A stretch of DNA of 64,000 nt from Meconema thalassinum (Eukaryota; Arthropoda; Insecta; Orthoptera; Tettigoniidae): the NCBI GenBank assembly GCA_946902985.2, contig OX336389.2, positions 793,972,979 through 794,036,978 on the forward strand. Direction: 5' to 3'. Positions 1-11,964 of this stretch are shown one piece after another (within the stretch, counting starts at the first letter, position 1; the number at the start of each line of letters is the position of its first letter). The translations under genes and the position numbers were made by a program. The notes beneath the pieces were generated by a model, which searched no databases, was not told the DNA's origin, and worked only from the letters and a program-made list of their open reading frames with translations.

Positions 1-96
1 TTAACAGTGAAATGCAATGTCCTGTGGTTTAAATTCCATATAAGAAGTAGGTCCAGTAGCTCATGATCACGATACTTACGGTCATGCAAAACTACA

Positions 97-525
97 AGCT
101 ACCTTACTTCCCACCATCGGCAGCCACAAGATGATTTCCGTGGCATCCCACGAGGCCAAATTTGGGATGTCCCTTCATAAGACCATGGCTGCTTTCTTTC
201 CTACCCCCGTGGTGTAGGCATGCGCGTTTAATCGTCCACCACGATCGCAGCAAGTCCGGTGATTGGAGGTTCGAACTCAGTACCAACAGTGGCTATCCTG
301 AGTTTGGATTTCCCCGGATTCTTTCACGCGCTTTCCAATGCACATGCCGGAATAGTATGGTACTTGGAGTCCCGGGGCACCAACCTCATTCACGACCCTA
401 ATAACTTCAGCTACACATACTACTACAGTCGCCACAGAAACACAGTTTATGAGACAAATCCAACACTCACCCAACTACACGGGGTTGATAAATAAATGTC
501 CCAAGCCCCTTAAATGAATTAACCA
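97..525. repeat. Degenerate SINE-like repeat (family B)
   Basis: The tail of this segment (acaaatccaacactcaccc, then a run ending aagcccctt) resembles the tails of segments at about 1685-1890 and 5778-6170. This places it in a dispersed short repeat family. An inexact Pol III B-box-like stretch (ggttcgaactcag) lies near 268. No coding frame is convincing. The boundaries are approximate. Confidence 0.45.
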
Positions 526-671
526 ACAACCATCAAAACAAGCTTGCAAGTCTCTTCCATCATCATTGTTACCAACAATACTTATTTACTTAATGTCGTA
601 AACAATTGGAACACTACTTAAAAGTCAATACATTGTGTAAGGATATAAACTCTTATAATTTGTTTATCAGT

Positions 672-672
672 C

Positions 673-707
<35 letters not shown>

Positions 708-709
708 GC
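672..709. repeat. (AAT)n microsatellite
   Basis: A run of about a dozen AAT units lies just upstream of a SINE. Its last bases form part of that SINE's target-site duplication. Confidence 0.9.
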
Positions 710-717
710 AATATGTT

Positions 718-1049
718 AAGCCTCCGTGGCTTAGGCGGCAGCACGCCGGCCTCTCACCGCTGGGTCCGTGGTTCAAATCCCGGGCACTCCATGTGAGATC
801 TGTGCTGGACAAAACGGAGGCAAACAGGTTTTTCTCCGGGTACTCCGGTTTTCCCTGTCAACATTTCATTCCAGCAACACTCTCCACTGTCATTACATTT
901 CATCTGTCATTCATTTAATCATTGCCCCAGAGGAGTGGGTCAGGCCTCGGCAGCCGGCACAGTTCATATCCTCGCCGCTAGATGGGGGCTTCATTCATTC
1001 CATTCCTGACCCGGTCGGAGACTGGAAGCAGGCTGTGGATTTTCATTTC
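718..1049 (+). mobile_element. tRNA-derived SINE, family A, copy 1
   Basis: About 330 bp. Both internal Pol III promoter boxes are visible: an A box (tggcttaggcgg, near 728) and a B box (ggttcaaatcc, near 770). The element is flanked by a 17-bp target-site duplication, aataatagcaatatgtt, at 701-717 and 1050-1066, which is the mark of target-primed insertion. Three other copies lie in the window, at 52774, 50639 and 57510. The apparent reading frame through it (CEICAGQNGG) recurs in other copies only because the repeat recurs; it is not a gene. Confidence 0.95.
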
Positions 1050-1066
1050 AATAATAGCAATATGTT

Positions 1067-1684
1067 GTTAGACGCACTATTTATATTTTTTTCGGGGATG
1101 TCGAGATTCCGGAATGTTGTGTTCACAGAATTCCATGTACGTGCCATTACATCCATCGGCATAAGGCTGTCGTACCAAGGTATATGTTCACCTTCATTTA
1201 TTACATGACTGAGCCTAGATCGAACCCTCGAGAAGGAGAAGCACTCAACTACCTGAGCTACACAGCCTCACTTATCATTTAATTATTATTATTATTGTTT
1301 TATTCAGTACATATAACACATTGCTGGTACATCACAACATAACTATACGGACTTCAGGGAGCCAAAGTGTAGTTACTGAAACAGCCACTTATAAGCTGGA
1401 AAGTCGAAATCGCTACCCACGAACTTCCAGACGATTCGGGTTGCATGAATTTAATTTTACTGCCTTGCTTTCAATTTGTACAGTTGAGTATCCAGATCGA
1501 GTTCCTTAGGGCCTTGAAGCAAGCTACTTGGGATCATGCCCGTACTTGAGACGATGATATATATCGTCTTTACCCGTTCTGCAAGGCAATTCCTTTTGAT
1601 AGGGCCGACCAACTAACTATATTTGCTTTATTGTTATTATTATTATGATTATGTACATGTGGTACCGTACTAGTATTAAATCTT
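1067..1684. other. No gene seen
   Basis: AT-rich single-copy-looking sequence with short ATT microsatellites near 1282 and 1630. I see no exon, RNA gene or repeat that I can name. Confidence 0.4.
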
Positions 1685-1895
1685 GACAGTAGTTATCCAT
1701 GGTTTCCCACTTCTATCCCAGGCAAATGGTTCCTAACTTAAGGCCACGGCCACCTTCTTCCGAATCCTCACTTACATTACAAATACCAACATTACTACAG
1801 AAACCACAAAAAACCAGGTTATCAGACAAATTCTACCCATTTTCAACTACATGGGGCTAAATGCCCAAAATCTCCAAGCCTCTCAAACAAAACAT
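1685..1895 (+). repeat. SINE-like repeat, family B, 3' part
   Basis: Begins tggtttcccacttctatccc and ends in the family tail (ggggctaaatgccc, then aagcctctc). It aligns with the 3' half of the fuller copy at 5778-6170. The 5' promoter half is missing or too diverged to see. Confidence 0.6.
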
Positions 1896-2539
1896 CGGGT
1901 TTTCTACTTCCGTCTTAAATGCTAGTTCTGAACAGACTATGGGATGTCGGAATTTTGTCCCGCTGTATTCCATTAACGTGCCGGACGCCAATAACACACC
2001 ACGGCTGATTATCAAAATTATTTCATAATTTACATGAACATCAATCAATGAGTTCCACACTTACAAAGTAGGCTACACAATACTACCAGTCGTAACGACC
2101 CAAGCCATTGCGTGCAATTTCAACAGCAACAACAACAACCAAACCCACAGAAATACACATTTTCTTATGAGAAGGGTATCGCTATCCTCAAAACAGCTGA
2201 TGCCACCCCTTAACTGGTAGGGCCAATGCTCCGATTACGTAACAACTTTCCCTCCACGTCGCGTCCCACCTCACCCCGCCTCGTTTCCCGCAGACGGGAA
2301 GGAGTATCGGAGAAACCTAAAAACATTGACTTTTTAATGATGAATTTGCAATTTAAAGATAGGTGACGAATGTTTTACCTAGGAAGCTTATAATAGTTTC
2401 TTCTATTACCAGTGTAACGGACTTCCATTATATCAATTACACCCTGTATATCTAAGTATATATATATACAGTATATGCTTTGTATGTTTGTATTTCCAGT
2501 CACCCCAGTTCATCATTAACCAGAAGTAATTTCTTTCAG
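1896..2539. other. Likely intron sequence upstream of the exon
   Basis: No gene of its own is seen. A motif acaccctgtata near 2439 resembles the end of the mariner-type fragments further on. The stretch ends in a polypyrimidine tract and AG acceptor (ttctttcag) directly before the exon. Confidence 0.4.
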
Positions 2540-2695
2540 GTATGCTATGGACTGCACCTGAACTGCTCCGCACGACTCATCCTCCACCAGAAGGCACCCA
2601 GAAAGGCGATGTGTATTCCTTTGCTATCATAGTGCATGAGATCGTCACCAGGCAGGGTCCTTTTCACCTGTCGGATGTGGGTTTGACTCCGCGTG
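2540..2695 (+). CDS. Exon of a receptor-type guanylyl cyclase (kinase-homology domain)
   Basis: A 156-bp open exon bounded by an acceptor (ttctttcag) and a donor (gtaagtg). It starts after one base of a split codon and ends one base into the next, so it is a symmetric phase-1 exon. The translation contains [25 protein letters not shown] and [10 protein letters not shown]. These match the C-lobe of the catalytically dead kinase-homology domain of natriuretic-peptide-type membrane guanylyl cyclases, which make cGMP at the plasma membrane. The pseudokinase segment regulates the cyclase domain that follows it. No other exon of the gene was recognised, so the flanking DNA is probably large introns full of repeats. 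An isolated exon copy cannot be excluded, but the intact frame and splice sites argue for a live gene. Confidence 0.8.
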
Positions 2696-2830
2696 GTAAG
2701 TGAAAATGAAAATATGAGTTTAACTAAGAAAAAGTTTCAACGATTTCTATTTCAGAACTATTAACCCGTGACAATCTAAAATGATAGAACGACGAACGCA
2801 GTTTAGTCTTACTACATACACCAGGACATC

Positions 2831-3127
2831 TTGGATGATTTTACATTGGCGGAGTTGAACAACATGCTTTTTCAGTCCTCCAGACTGGAGAGGGAAGTTT
2901 TAAACCGTTTGTGTCCTGGCCGGTGGATAGGAATTGGCAGCTTTATAGAATTCGCACCACGTTCACCTGATCTGATCGTCCTGGATTTCTTCATTTGGGG
3001 CTACGTCAGGTCGAGAGTATTTTTAAGATCACCACAAACACCCGAAGAAATGGAGCTCGTCATTACCGAAGCCTTTGCGGAAATTACTCCTCAGATGTTG
3101 TCGAACGCAAGAGAGAACTTCACGTGA
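2831..3127 (+). pseudogene. Mariner/IS630-type transposase, C-terminal fragment
   Basis: The frame holds FAPRSPDLIVLDFFIWGYV followed by a stretch like the C-terminal helices of this group. The PRSPDLxxLDFFxWG block belongs to the catalytic region of the Tc1/mariner/IS630 superfamily (cut-and-paste, TA target), in the insect branch that often carries an N-terminal DUF4817 domain. Only about 100 codons remain. The upstream catalytic parts are absent, so it is dead. It probably sits in an intron of the cyclase gene. Confidence 0.7.
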
Positions 3128-3689
3128 CGAGTGGCCCTTCTGCTTGGAAAATGATGGACGCCACTTCGAACACTTTATGTATATGTCCATATTTTGCAGA
3201 AGATGTAACGTCTGTGATAAATTAACTTTTTAGTCGCATCGAAGATTGATTACACTTTTGTAACAAATCATTTCCAAATTGTATCTCGATATGTGATATT
3301 GGGTTAAAAAGCAATAAATTGTGTTGTAAATAAAATACAACACAAAAAACATTGTGTTGTAATAAACTATGTTGTAAAATAAAATTTTATTTCATAGAAA
3401 TGCTCTGCAAAAGCCATTAATTGAAGCGTAAAATAACATTTTCTGAAACAGAAATCGTTCAAACTTATTGTGAAACCTGTGTAAATATATTTTGAAAGAG
3501 CAAAATACTTTGCAATGCTGCATAAAAAGGCAGCAATCAGTGAAATCGAACTCTGCCTCGTCGCTAGCGCGCTGCGAGCAGGTTTCAAGCCGATTGCGGG
3601 TGGGTAGGCAACCCATTTTACAGTTCCGTGTTGAATCGGAACACGCTGTACACTTTGACACAACTTCCTCGTGATTTGATCTTCATTAT

Positions 3690-4131
3690 GCAGATATTGT
3701 GAAAAGTTATTTGGACCGTGACTCTCCAGGGCACTGGATTGGAAGAAGTCGTCATTCGATAACATGTCCCCCCCCCTCCCCCTCCCCCTTATTTAGAAAC
3801 TCAGACCTTAAGCTACAATTGGTTTTCTTGGGGAGTTTTGGTAAGGATCATGTGCACCAAACTCCAGTTCGTGATCTACCAGATGTACACGATTGCATTA
3901 GAGCAGCTATCGCAAATGTTACACGTACAACGCTACAAAACACATGGAGAAAAGAGGAATACAGATTCGACATATGTTGCACCAGTAATGGGGCGAATAT
4001 CGAGGTGTAATAGGTATGTTGAAACTACGTTATGAATTTCTCTTCGAGTCAAGCCGCCAAAAAATATCTATTACTTTTTAAGATATTCATATTTGTTTAT
4101 TTATACATCCAGGCCTGACACCCTGTATAAT
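3690..4131 (+). pseudogene. Second mariner/IS630-type transposase fragment
   Basis: Two frames together give the family order: LDRDSPGHWIGR near 3705, then KDHVHQTPVRDLPDV and a C-terminal helix ending NGANIEV near 4007. At least one frameshift and a C-rich run (cccccccctcccc, near 3767) interrupt it. The end motif gacaccctgtataa near 4118 resembles acaccctgtata at 2439. This is a different, more complete C-terminus than the fragment at 2831. Confidence 0.6.
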
Positions 4132-5535
4132 TAAACCATGTAGCCTTCTTTCATGTAAGTGGATATGAGTTGATTGGGCATATTAACGTGTTGGCGGACT
4201 GAAAAGCAAACTTTTTTTTTTATTAAATTACGAAGATAACACTGAAAAAAGGCTTCGAAGATTTCTACCCTCACCATCAATTAGTCTTAAATTTCTTATT
4301 AATTATACCTTTCCCTTCAATCATCCTGGTGAACAATTGTATTGTAGAGTTATGCAGAGTTTCCTGTTGAAGTGGAAACCACCAATATCTTGTCAGTGTT
4401 TGAAGATAGTGTTACGTTGAGTGTTACGCTTAGTGATAGTATGTTAGCATATCAAGTGAGCATATTTACCGTACACCTACTAGGCCTACTCTTCCGTTTA
4501 CAGAGAAATTAAATAATTTTATCTTTATTTTAGCTGGCAGGCGTGACTCAGATCCAGCGTAAGGGGCTCTAAAATTGAACGATGCCCCTTTTCATAGTAT
4601 TAATAAAACATATATTTTGGAGCTGGTTGCATGGCTCTATAAGGCCGAATGCCAAAAATATTATATATTTTCAATTGCAATTGAAGGGAAATGTAACAAT
4701 ATATGTGTCTTAAAAGCATCCAGGTGTAATAATTATGTAAGTGTAACGTGGCTCGCTGTACCTCGTTAGGCTAACCATCAGGCTACTGAGAATCGGTCAC
4801 AGCATGATTGCGACCTGCGAGTGTTATCTACTAAAGGAAGTAAACGTCAGCTGCCCCACACTGTACTTCTCAACTGTAAAGACGAGCTGCAATCTTGGAG
4901 GATTTAATTTCGAATCTCAACGTTGACAGGGGCCATCTTCAGTGTTTATTCGCACTCGCTCTATTCCGATTTCCTGGATGGTTCTTAATTTCAAGGCCAG
5001 AGAAACCGATCCTAACCTATAGAGTAATATTTATATTTACCAACTCTATTGCAGCCTCCAAAATAGAACAGGCCATCAGACAAATACCATTCACAGACAA
5101 GTGCGAATGGAAAATGACCAGCACTATCTTAAGTCCCTAATAGAAGCAACAGCAACCATTCTTACAATGTATGTTTGAAACGTACTCCACAAAAATTATG
5201 GGCACCCTCCGTGACCATAAAATGCACTCAGAGTGATTTATTCTTCCTTCTCACCGCCTGACATTCTATAATCTTGTAGAAGGCCCACCAAATAGGGCAT
5301 ACCTCTCTCATCTATATATCACCATTATCGTCAGGGCTGAGCGCCTCTGGTGACATCTGCTGATAAACTCTGCGGATTGCTACGGCCTCAGGAATGTTAT
5401 ACGTAGGGAGACTGCTTTTAGTTCAGATTGGTCCGTATATTATTTCGTGTAGGCCTGCGTGGGAGCAAGCAGTTCCTGTACGACTCCCGATGGGAGTTAA
5501 CGGACAGGACTCACTCTTCTATTATAATTCATTTG
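4132..5535. other. No gene recognised
   Basis: AT-rich, with several open frames of 60-80 codons that match nothing I know. No tRNA-like promoter boxes, inverted repeats or splice-bounded exon were found. Confidence 0.35.
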
Positions 5536-5539
5536 AACA

Positions 5540-5765
5540 CATTCTGGGCCCCGTGGCTGTGTGATTAGCGTTCTAGATCCTGGGCTCAAATCCCGGCCAG
5601 GTCATGGGGATTTTAATCTTCTAAGGGTTAACTCCCTTGACTCAAGGACTGGCTGTTTGTGACATCATCATTATTAATGTATCCTCATGAAGTGACATAC
5701 GTCACCACAGGTGTTAATTAGAAAGACTTGCACCAAGTCTTCCAGGAGGCCACACGACATGTTCT
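5540..5765 (+). mobile_element. tRNA-derived SINE, unrelated to family A
   Basis: A B-box-like motif (gggctcaaatccc) near 5582 follows an A-box-like stretch (gtggctgtgtgattagcg) near 5551, the spacing of a tRNA-derived promoter. The body then runs to a T-rich end. I could not find a clear target duplication. Confidence 0.5.
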
Positions 5766-5777
5766 TTAATTTTAATA

Positions 5778-6172
5778 ATAACCATCTCGTTCCGTAGTTG
5801 TTAGCATTCTTCGCTGTCTACCCGGAGGTCCGGGTTCAATCACGGCTCTGCCAAGAAATTTAAATTCTGCTCTGTAGGCTTGAACGGGGTACTCTCAGCC
5901 CGGTGAGGAAAAACTGAGAAGAGGAGGGTTCGTTTCCAAGTTTGCCATCTTTGAAGTGGTTTTCCGTGGGGTTTCCCACTTCTACCGCAGGCAAATGGCG
6001 GGATGGTTCCTAACTTATGGCCATAACCACCTACTTCCCAAGACTCATCTAAATTACAAACACACACACATATACATCCATCAAAATAACTCAGGTTATC
6101 AGACAAATCCCAACCCCCCCCCCCCCCCCACACAAACACCCTAGTACACGAGGCAAAGCCCCTAAATCAAAT
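5778..6172 (+). mobile_element. SINE-like repeat, family B, fullest copy
   Basis: Starts with a degenerate tRNA-like head including ggtccgggttcaatcacgg near 5828. It contains tggttttccgtggggtttcc and ends in a tail aaagcccctaaatcaaatagc. Related segments lie at 97-525, 1685-1895 and 10680-10930. A homopolymer of about 17 C (6113-6129) lies inside it. Confidence 0.55.
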
Positions 6173-6174
6173 AG

Positions 6175-7260
6175 CAACTACAACACTTTCATACTAAATG
6201 TTACATACCTGCTGCAGAGTGAGAAACAATCTTCGGCATTGACTCTCGTGAATAATACATGAATGACGGGAAATAACGTGTCTTATCACACGATATACTA
6301 CGTCTTGCTCAAGTTGAGATATTGGGAAATGTATATGTTTTCCTTTTTGTTAACCCTCCCTGTTTTGTGAATAATTTAAAATCACAGATATCTATCAGCA
6401 AGAGCATTCTCGAAAAATGGAGGACATTCTATCCACTATCGAGAAAAGTGATGTGCTAGGAAGAGAACTTCAACAATGTTTAGGAACACCCGAAAATCAG
6501 CTAAGTGTACAAAACCTCATTCTGAACTCAGTTACAGTTTTGAATGTCGTGGACAATGGATTGAAATTACCTGATATAAACGATACATTCCAAAGTCCAC
6601 CAAAATGAGACAAATTGGACCCAGCTCAAGTATCCCTCAGAATCTCCAAATTCAAAAATTTCTCTATGCAATTCCTTATGGGGAAAGTTGTAAGTCCACT
6701 GGGTAGAAAACAATTAAAAAAAGAAAGATTATAGTAAAGCGTAACCTTGAATCTTGTGTTTATAAGCCACAGGACCCCGCTCCCCTTTTACGTGGAATCC
6801 AAACCACAGGATATGGCATTTCACTTCAGAAATCTCGCATTCATCAATCATGAATCGAATCCAGTCCACCTTTGTATTTGTAATCCAAGTAATGATTTGG
6901 AAATGAGTTAAGTGTTGTCAGTCTTAAACATTAACCCTGCCTTATTTTTTGTATGTTTATGACATGCGTATTAACCAGGAATAAAACCCCAGTCTACCTT
7001 ATTAAGAGTCTAACAGCTTGACCACTGCGTCACCATGCCCTTCTTTCTTAGTTTGGTTCGTTCTAATCGCAGACCTCCAATTCAAAAGCCTAAAAGAGTC
7101 ACCACTGGACCATTGAAATACTCCATCTCGGTTAGATAAATAATAAAGTTATTCCATGTTCCCATAATAAAAAATATTTAAACATCTTCGCTAGCCTATA
7201 TCACAAGCGGAAACAGATTATATTTCCGCAAGCAATGCATTTGTGTCACATGGCTGCTCG
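6175..7260. other. No gene recognised
   Basis: One 63-codon frame (6417-6608, starting MEDILSTIEKSD) is open but matches no family I know and has no splice context. The rest is AT-rich sequence. Confidence 0.3.
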
Positions 7261-8425
7261 CTGCCAGCTGCAAGACAGTTATAAGGTAACCTTAGTCGTT
7301 GGCTCTGTACACTTGCAAGTGAGTGTTACTTGTTAATCATAATACCCATGTAGCTAAAGCTGAGATATATAGATCATTAGCCCCATGTATTTGAGTGTGC
7401 GTAATTCATATTAAAAGGTTTGCAATACCAAAGTCGATATGACCGTTTAGTTAGGGTATTTAAATATCATAGCTATTAGTCCCCCGTGTATTTAAGTGTG
7501 TTATTTATCGTTGTCACGTAGCCCCGTGTACTTAGATATGTGTTGTAAGATTAAAATATATCGGTAAATCACTCATTAGCTCCGTATAGCTAAAACGTAG
7601 GAATATATAAGTTATCAGCCTTGTGTACTCAAGTCGTTAGTCTCGTATATAGTTAAAAAATATAAAAACTTCAGGTCATATTGGTCATTCTGTCTAGGGC
7701 ATTTTGGTAAATTTAAATACATTATAAAATATCTTGTCAGTGCAGTGTGACATGTCTATCTATAAGTTAGCATCAAATAGTAAGCATCTACCATTAGACT
7801 AAAGCAGGTCGACAAGTCCTGGATGCGGTTATAGTGTTAATACATTAAGTGAGTTTTGCAAAAAAAAAAAAAAAAAAATAGTGCTACCAAAAGAACAACA
7901 ACAAAGAAGAATGCCTAACTCATGTAAGTAGAGACAATAGCCAACTTTTGGGTGGAAATCTTTGGATTTTAAAATAAACCGTTTGGGTATGCTGTCATGT
8001 CAGCTATATGTTGTAACACCTAGGTTATCAGTCTTTTATAAAAAAAAAAAAAACATTCTATCTATGTAATTAAAAAACATACAGTATCGCCATTGTTGTG
8101 TTTGAGTAAATAAGAAACTTTGAATATTAAGGTCCTCATCCCCGTGTAGATGGGTGTGTTTGTGTTAAGGCTTAAAAACATTTAATCATCAGCACTATCC
8201 ACTTTAGTGTGTTGTAAAATTAAAATATATCGGTAAATCACTCGTTAGTTCTGTATAGCTAAAACGTAGGGATATATACGTTACTAGCCTCGTGTATTTG
8301 TGTGTGTAATATGGCTATCACAGCCATTAGCTCCATACAGTTGCTAGTGCTTAATTCATATTAGAGGTTTTGTAATATAAATGTCTTTAAAACCATGTAG
8401 TTTAAAGTATTTGGACACATCTTCT
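7260..8425. repeat. Degenerate array of a short 'agccccgtgta' motif
   Basis: Variants of tagccccgtgtattt-aagtgtgt recur at irregular spacing, near 7379, 7481, 7522, 7618, 8141 and 8286. Two longer blocks, 7535-7650 and 8200-8310, share ttaaaatatatcggtaaatcact followed by a 'gctaaaacgtagg' segment. This looks like an old, decayed tandem repeat with larger duplications. It has no coding capacity. Confidence 0.6.
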
Positions 8426-8499
8426 ATTAGCCCTGTATAAACCTAGTTATAATCGTCTCTACCGTCTTCAGAATTATAATATAACCGTTCTGCCACCTA

Positions 8500-9045
8500 T
8501 TAATACACTGTAAGTGAAGTAGCTAATTATAATTAACATAGCACCGAGAATAATTACTCGATATCTAATTTAAAAGCCGCTAGCAATTTCAAAATTATGA
8601 CCATTGTATTTAAACCCGATATTTGCAAAACAAAGCTTCAAGAAATATAATTATCCGAATATTAGTTTAGCCTCTAGAGGCATAAATGCCCACCATTTTA
8701 TTCTTATAAAGGAATAACACTGGCAGCCTGTCTATATCTTTTACACAGTAAAGTGTGTGTACCGTCAGGAAAATCAGAATATTATTTATCAAAGCAATAA
8801 CATGTCTGTACAGGTTTAAGCCCAGTGTGTATTTGGTGGAGGGGACCTTCAGCAAGAATATTTTCAGGTAACTGCTAACTCTCAAGCTGATCACATCGTA
8901 AAAAATCGTCTAAACGAACCATTCTACAGCATTGTAATACACAGTAAGTAGCTGATTATATTTAACATAGCATCTAGAGTCGCATCCGATATCCAATTTA
9001 AAAGCTACTAATAAGTTCACAATGATGACCATTGTATTTACGTAT
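8500..9045 (+). repeat. Direct repeat pair about 430 bp apart
   Basis: 8506-8615 and 8938-9042 share the same order of motifs: acac-gtaagt, ttaacatagca, cgatatc-aattt, aaaagc, then atgaccattgtattta. The intervening DNA has no recognised gene. Confidence 0.6.
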
Positions 9046-9099
9046 AGCATTTATAGTCAACTTACAAGAGTTTGTAATCCTGAGCTCGTTGTGTGTGGA

Positions 9100-9755
9100 G
9101 GTCATCTTGCCAAAGATAGTCTGCTCGGCTACCCTCCACCACCCTCTCTAGCCATCTTTGCTCGACCGATTAAAGATACTCCCTGCTCAGCTACCCTAAT
9201 AAATAAATAAATAATAACTAATAAGATCAATAAATAATACTACTCTCAACGTCTCCCGCTAGTCACCACCATCTTTGGTTGACTGACTAAAAAGATACTT
9301 CCGCTCCACTCTCTGTCTGGGTGTTAAGCGTACACTTATAAGGATGGTTGCGGGTTGCCGAAAGTGTAACGTAATACTTATTGCAAGGTATAGTGTATTC
9401 TTATCTAACAAGGTCAGGCAAGGCCTAGAGAGATTTAGTCAACCTACAGTGTAATCATCCTTCTACATGCAGTGCCGTGCGTGAGTTTAATAACAATAAT
9501 ATTCATGGTTAATCGACTAAAAATATTCCGCTCTGCTACCCTGTCGGAACTATCGAGGGAGTGTCGTGTAACACTCGTGTGTAAAAACGTGTTGGTATAA
9601 AAATAAATAAATAAATAGATAATAATAATAAATACTAATGAATATTAAATAGATAAATAAATAATAGTATAATAGTAAATACTAATAAATATTAAATAAT
9701 TAAATAAAAACATTAAAGATATACATAAATAATAATAATCATAATAATAATAATC

Positions 9756-9799
<44 letters not shown>

Positions 9800-9870
9800 T
9801 AGCGGGTAATCATTCTAAGTCTAGCTATTAGAAATATTCCCCTTCTCCCACTTACGCTACCCTCTTGGAC
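9100..9870. repeat. Degenerate repeats plus (AAT)n-rich DNA
   Basis: A motif of the type 'gacta/gatta-aagatact-ccgctc-gctaccct' recurs near 9167, 9285, 9520 and 9830. Between the copies are long AAT/ATA-rich tracts (9600-9800). There is no gene. Confidence 0.5.
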
Positions 9871-10036
9871 TAGCTACCTATCAATATACAAATCATTCCA
9901 TAATTACCTAATAATAATAATGATAAAATGTGTAATTTATGATAATAATAATATTAATAAGAATTATAAATATTCCATTTAGGAACGTTACACGGCCAAC
10001 CTCTCCCTGTGACGTCATCCACAGTCTCAGGGCGTG

Positions 10037-10104
10037 GCGGCCATCTTGCGCATTAGCCCATGCGCCAGCCAACACCACCTAGAGAGAAAGCCTTGCGATA
10101 CGAT
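10037..10104 (+). repeat. Repeat shared with 18864-18985, partly inverted
   Basis: The first half (gcggccatcttgcgcatt) recurs in direct orientation at about 18947. The second half (caccacctagagagaaagcc) recurs inverted at about 18872-18891. The two loci therefore look like related or rearranged ends of one element family. Confidence 0.5.
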
Positions 10105-10604
10105 TTATGACGTCATAGCCTTCCGGCCGTCAGCGAGCGCGCTACCCAGCGCTGCTGCTATGAACAACCTGTGAGGAAACGCGACTGAGTGTTTATGTAT
10201 CAAATTACGTTCTACAGACGCGAATAAATAAATAACGTAACCATAAATTAAACATATGGTCAAAAGTTGATGAGATCGATACATTACTCTAGCTAATAAA
10301 TCGACGTTTTCGATCATAATCGATAAGTATGCATTTCGAACCTTGCGAGTGTGAACTTGACCGAAAACACTGATGTCTCAATAAATGCGATATATAGAAG
10401 AATTCAATAAAAAACTTGACAAATATTCACCCCATTTTTACGTGAGATGTCGACTACACAACGAGAAGAAAAGACACAACAACAAATAACCAATTAATCA
10501 GTAACAGTTAAAACAGAAATTGATATCTACAGTATAGTCAATCATATCTGTCCAAAGGTCTATGTTTGATTCCCATCTCTGCCGAGAAATATTATTCTAG
10601 TTAG

Positions 10605-10662
10605 TTATTGTTGATTATTGTTGTTTTAAGGGGCGCAATTAAGAGGTCATCTGCCCCTAAAA
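10605..10662 (-). repeat. Diverged copy of the LINE-type 3' tail hairpin
   Basis: Read on the minus strand this gives aggggcagatgacctc, then gcgccccttaaaacaac and a short A/T trinucleotide run. It matches the tail found twice more at 28421-28484 and 30912-30970 (ggggccgataacct, then gttaggccccttaaaacaac). The G-rich and C-rich ends can pair as a hairpin. Confidence 0.6.
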
Positions 10663-10679
10663 ATACAATTCTGATTTGA

Positions 10680-10930
10680 TTGTGAAACGAAATTCACTCA
10701 GCCTCATGAGTTAAAACTGAACTGAGAAGAAGTGGGTTCGATTTCTCCTTTCTCCTCCAGGTAAATGCTGGGATTGTTCCTAGCAGAAGACCATGGTCAC
10801 CTCCTTTCCAAGGGCAAATGACCTCGTAGTTCCTCCCCTTAAAACTACAATACCGTACCTAACCTTCCCAATTCTAGCATCACAATACATACATACAAAC
10901 AAATTCTACCCATATCCAAGTACACATGGC
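10680..10930 (+). repeat. SINE-like repeat, family B, diverged copy
   Basis: Shares the order 'cctcatgagtt..actgagaagaagtgggttcgatttc', then 'aggtaaatgctgggattgttcctag', with the fuller copy at 5778. It ends near the start of the 506-bp tandem repeat. Confidence 0.45.
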
Positions 10931-11925
10931 TGATGACAGTGATGTCATTACCCACTTACAAAACAACAACAACAACAACTAGCCACATAAAGTTTTCATG
11001 CATGATATGAAAACAGGTAGTAATGGCATGCCTATGACAGAAAAGGTTACCTACTGAAATGGAACAGAGCAGCAGTCATGAGACATGAGAACATTTACAA
11101 AAGAGGAAACTTTTTGTTGTTGATGATTCATATAGGGGCATGATGATGTGGTAATAATTTAGAAACAAACACTTGATATAGAGTAATCCTACAGTAACAG
11201 TTTTCATATGGCAATATTTACAATATCAGACATGGCATAAGCTTACCCGACAATACATAAAACATGCTAATTACCAGTGATCTCAACAGAATACAGTGAG
11301 TCATCTGCCAAAACATGTTGTTCTCATATTTTCTATGTTACACAAACTGTGCTGTTTTGTAAAAAATAATAACTAAAAGATGACCATACCTATCCTTCAC
11401 TAGTTAAATAAATATCCATATCCAAGTACACATGGTTGATGACAGTGATGTCCTAACCCACTCACAAAAAAACAAGTAGCCACAGAAAGTTTTCATCCGT
11501 GATAAGAAAACAGGCTAGCAATGGAATGCCTATGACAGAAAAGGTTACCAACTGAAATGAACCAAAGCAGCAGTCATGACACATGAGAACATTTACCAAA
11601 GAGGAAACTTGTTGTTGATTCATAAAAGGGCATGATAATGTAATAATTTACAAACAAACACTTGATATAGAGTAATCCTACAGTACCAGTTTTCATATGG
11701 CAATATTTACAATATCAGGCATGGCATAAGCTTATCTGACAATACATAAAACATGCTAACCACCAGTGATCTTAGCACTTTGTTCTCAACAGAATACAGT
11801 GAGTCATCTGCAAAAACATGTTGTTCTCATATTTTCTATGTTACACAAACTGTGCTGTTTTGTAAAAAAAAACTCAGAGATGACCATATCTATCCTTCAC
11901 TAGTTAAATAAATATAGCCTTTTCA
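10911..11925. repeat. Tandem duplication, unit about 506 bp
   Basis: catatccaagtacacatgg occurs at 10911 and 11417, and the two units stay collinear: agttttcat, atgacagaaaaggttacc, cacttgatatagagtaatcc, ccttcactagttaaataaatat. The copies differ by scattered substitutions and small indels. No coding frame is shared. Confidence 0.9.
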
Positions 11926-11964
11926 AAAGATCCTTTCCACTTTTCAATACAAAATTGTTGTATT

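Noticed and set aside
720..795. A nuclear tRNA gene
   Set aside because: The A and B boxes are present, but the sequence continues as a 330-bp SINE with target duplications and does not fold into a clean cloverleaf by eye.
768..1208. 146-codon frame starting at the SINE, with related frames at 50634-50921, 52824-53282 and 57539-57793
   Set aside because: All are readings of the same tRNA-derived SINE. The shared peptide comes from the shared repeat, and the downstream parts differ at each site.
6417..6608. 63-codon frame MEDILSTIEKSD...
   Set aside because: Looks protein-like in composition but matches no family I know, and no splice sites or transposon ends support it. It could be an exon or fragment; evidence is insufficient.
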